From NCBI GenBank assembly GCA_002387005.1, contig DGKN01000041.1:1-6924 (forward strand): a stretch of 6,924 bases of DNA. The letters are read 5' to 3'. The stretch comes from Propionibacteriaceae bacterium UBA4569 (GTDB lineage Bacteria > Actinomycetota > Actinomycetes > Propionibacteriales > Propionibacteriaceae). Position 1 is the stretch's first letter, and every line of letters starts with the position of its first letter. The notes beneath the pieces are model-generated. The model saw only the letters and a list, made by a program, of their open reading frames with translations. It was not told the DNA's origin and ran no database searches. Shown here piece by piece: positions 5,950 to 6,924 of the stretch. The translations under genes were made by a program, and so were the position numbers.

Positions 5950-6261
5950 TCAACGCAGACTGATCCGGACGTCAGGTGTGACGGCCGAGGACTCGTCCAG
6001 GTCGGCGCCAAGGGACTCGTCAAGTTCTTCGGGGGTGGCCCCGGGGTGGAAATCGTTGCGCGCCTCGCGCTGTTCTTGTTCGGCGCGCAGGGCACCGGTG
6101 ATGGCTCGGGACACCGCGGCGGGGATCTCGACGTCCGTCTGGCCCGCGAGCACGACCGACAACCACGCCGGGTCTTCTTCGCATGGCGCGTCCGTTGGAC
6201 CGGTGCTGCCGGGGCCGGTGCTGTTGCGGCCGGTGATGGAGCGCTCGTCGGGTGTGCTCAT
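5950..6261 (-). CDS. Short protein in the SigM anti-sigma position (103 aa)
   Basis: A 103-residue, hydrophilic, acidic protein whose ATG overlaps the sigM stop as ATGA, so the two genes are translationally coupled. Residues 1-30 are a Ser/Thr/Gly/Pro-rich lead. Residues about 31-66 (PAWLSVVLAG, then DVEIPAAVSRAITGALRAE) recall the segment found near the start of actinobacterial proteins encoded after sigM, where it precedes a membrane anchor. The tail is Asp/Glu-rich. In M. tuberculosis the gene at this position encodes the SigM anti-sigma factor, about 250 residues and membrane-bound. Here no transmembrane segment is present, there is only one cysteine (Cys27), and the HXXXCXXC zinc motif of ZAS anti-sigma factors is absent. 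It could be a soluble, reduced anti-sigma factor, a truncated relic, or something else retained by coupling. Coupling and position support a SigM-related job; direct anti-sigma activity is inference. No membrane-segment coding continues in another frame downstream. Confidence 0.8.
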   Translation of the reverse strand: MSTPDERSITGRNSTGPGSTGPTDAPCEEDPAWLSVVLAGQTDVEIPAAVSRAITGALRAEQEQREARNDFHPGATPEELDESLGADLDESSAVTPDVRISLR

Positions 6262-6924
6262 CGGGAACTTTCCTCGGTCTGCGGGGCTGCCGTGCACGCG
6301 GGCCCCGGCAAGGGATTGGACGTCGAGCGCCCCCCATCCGGTTCCCGCAGGTGCTGCAGCAGCGGAACCAGCCGGGCGCGACCGCGGGAACAGCGGGACT
6401 TGACCGTGCCGGTGGGGCAGCCGAGCAGCACGGCCGCCTCCTCCACCGAGTAGCCCTCCATGTCGACCAGCACGATCGCCGCGCGCTGGTCGGGCGAGAT
6501 CTGGCCCAGGGCGTCCTGCACGGCATCGCGCGTCTCGGCCTGCTCGATCCGCTCCGTCCCGTCGCCCAGCGCGAGGCCGAGCCTCCGGTCTGCGTCCTCG
6601 GGAAGGGCCTCGGTGCGGCGCACCGCATTGCGCCGGATCCGGTCCAGGCAGGCGTTGACGACGATCCGGTGCAGCCAAGTGGTGACCGCGGCGTCGCCCC
6701 GGAAGCTGCCCGCACGCCGGAAGGCCGAGATCATCGCCTCCTGCAGCGCATCGCCCGCCTCGTCCGGGTCACGCATGGTGCGCAGCGCAATGCCCCACAG
6801 GCGGTTGCGGTGCCGGGCGAACAGCAGGGCAAAGGCGTCCGGGTCACCCGCGACATGGGCTCGCAGCAGGTCGTGGTCGCTGGCCTCGACGTCAGCGAGG
6901 TCCGGGTCGAGGACGTCCGTGGCC
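6258..6924 (-). CDS. sigM: ECF sigma factor SigM (start beyond window)
   Basis: Extracytoplasmic-function RNA polymerase sigma factor; 221 residues are visible from the right edge (first full codon at 6923) and no start codon occurs before the first conserved helix, so the N-terminus lies outside. Region 2 covers visible residues about 17-98: DHDLLRAHVAGDPDAF, then RDPDEAGDALQEAMISAF for core binding and -10 melting, and TTWLHRIVVNACLDRIRR at region 2.4. Region 4 spans about 131-185 with ISPDQRAAIVLVDMEGYS and the recognition helix GCPTGTVKSRCSRGRARL for the -35 element. The VKSRCSRGRARL wording and the coupled downstream gene point to the SigM group. In mycobacteria SigM responds to oxidative or envelope stress and sits next to trxB; here trxB is 5.4 kb away on the same strand. 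A Pro/Ser/Thr-rich tail of about 25 residues follows region 4. An internal ATG at 6776 is not the start, since region 2 continues upstream of it. Confidence 0.94.
   Translation of the reverse strand, partial: ATDVLDPDLADVEASDHDLLRAHVAGDPDAFALLFARHRNRLWGIALRTMRDPDEAGDALQEAMISAFRRAGSFRGDAAVTTWLHRIVVNACLDRIRRNAVRRTEALPEDADRRLGLALGDGTERIEQAETRDAVQDALGQISPDQRAAIVLVDMEGYSVEEAAVLLGCPTGTVKSRCSRGRARLVPLLQHLREPDGGRSTSNPLPGPACTAAPQTEESSR

Noticed and set aside
5769..5963. Plus-strand 64-codon ORF between glpK and the sigM-side genes
   Set aside because: No ribosome binding site at any possible start, it begins within the glpK hairpin, overlaps a better supported gene and matches nothing I recognise. 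It is kept only as a low-interest observation.
5730..6095. Minus-strand 121-codon ORF overlapping the end of the short sigM-linked gene
   Set aside because: It lies in a different frame from the ATGA-coupled gene, has lower third-position G/C, no start signal, and no membrane segment that would rescue a longer anti-sigma factor.

Overview
The window reads as a chromosomal segment of a high-GC actinomycete. G+C is clearly high throughout, third codon positions are mostly G or C, GTG is used as a start, and hairpins that could act as terminators lack U-tracts. The protein set fits too: a SigM-type ECF sigma factor, a TrxB close to the mycobacterial type, and a secreted TAP-type hydrolase. A member of the Propionibacteriales is plausible, but the sequence alone does not fix the genus.

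Layout from left to right: (1) the N-terminal third of trxB, minus strand, cut by the left edge, with an unusually long N-terminal extension carrying a GGISL-type repeat; (2) a 226-bp leader/intergenic stretch with several inverted repeats; (3) an 84-residue, 12-cysteine, metallothionein-like protein, minus strand, with an excellent ribosome binding site; (4) a strong hairpin terminator; (5) a secreted alpha/beta hydrolase of the tripeptidyl-aminopeptidase-like family, minus strand; (6) a SorC-type sugar-binding regulator, minus strand, divergent from (7) glpK (glycerol kinase), plus strand, with a perfect 14-bp palindrome between them; (8) a hairpin after glpK; (9) a short gene in the position of the SigM anti-sigma factor, overlapping (10) sigM by 4 nt, both minus strand, with sigM running off the right edge.

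Two themes organise the window. The first is redox and stress: in mycobacteria sigM, its anti-sigma gene, trxB and the thioredoxin gene lie side by side. Here sigM and the anti-sigma position are separated from trxB by about 5.4 kb holding the other four genes, one of which encodes the cysteine-rich protein immediately upstream of trxB. The second is glycerol use: the SorC-type regulator probably controls glpK through the palindrome. The hydrolase is a secreted enzyme with no evident link to either theme.

No RNA genes, insertion sequences, CRISPR arrays or phage genes were seen. The points most worth following are the cysteine-rich protein, the TrxB extension, and the short, apparently soluble protein in the anti-sigma position. 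None of them amounts to a demonstrated new system.
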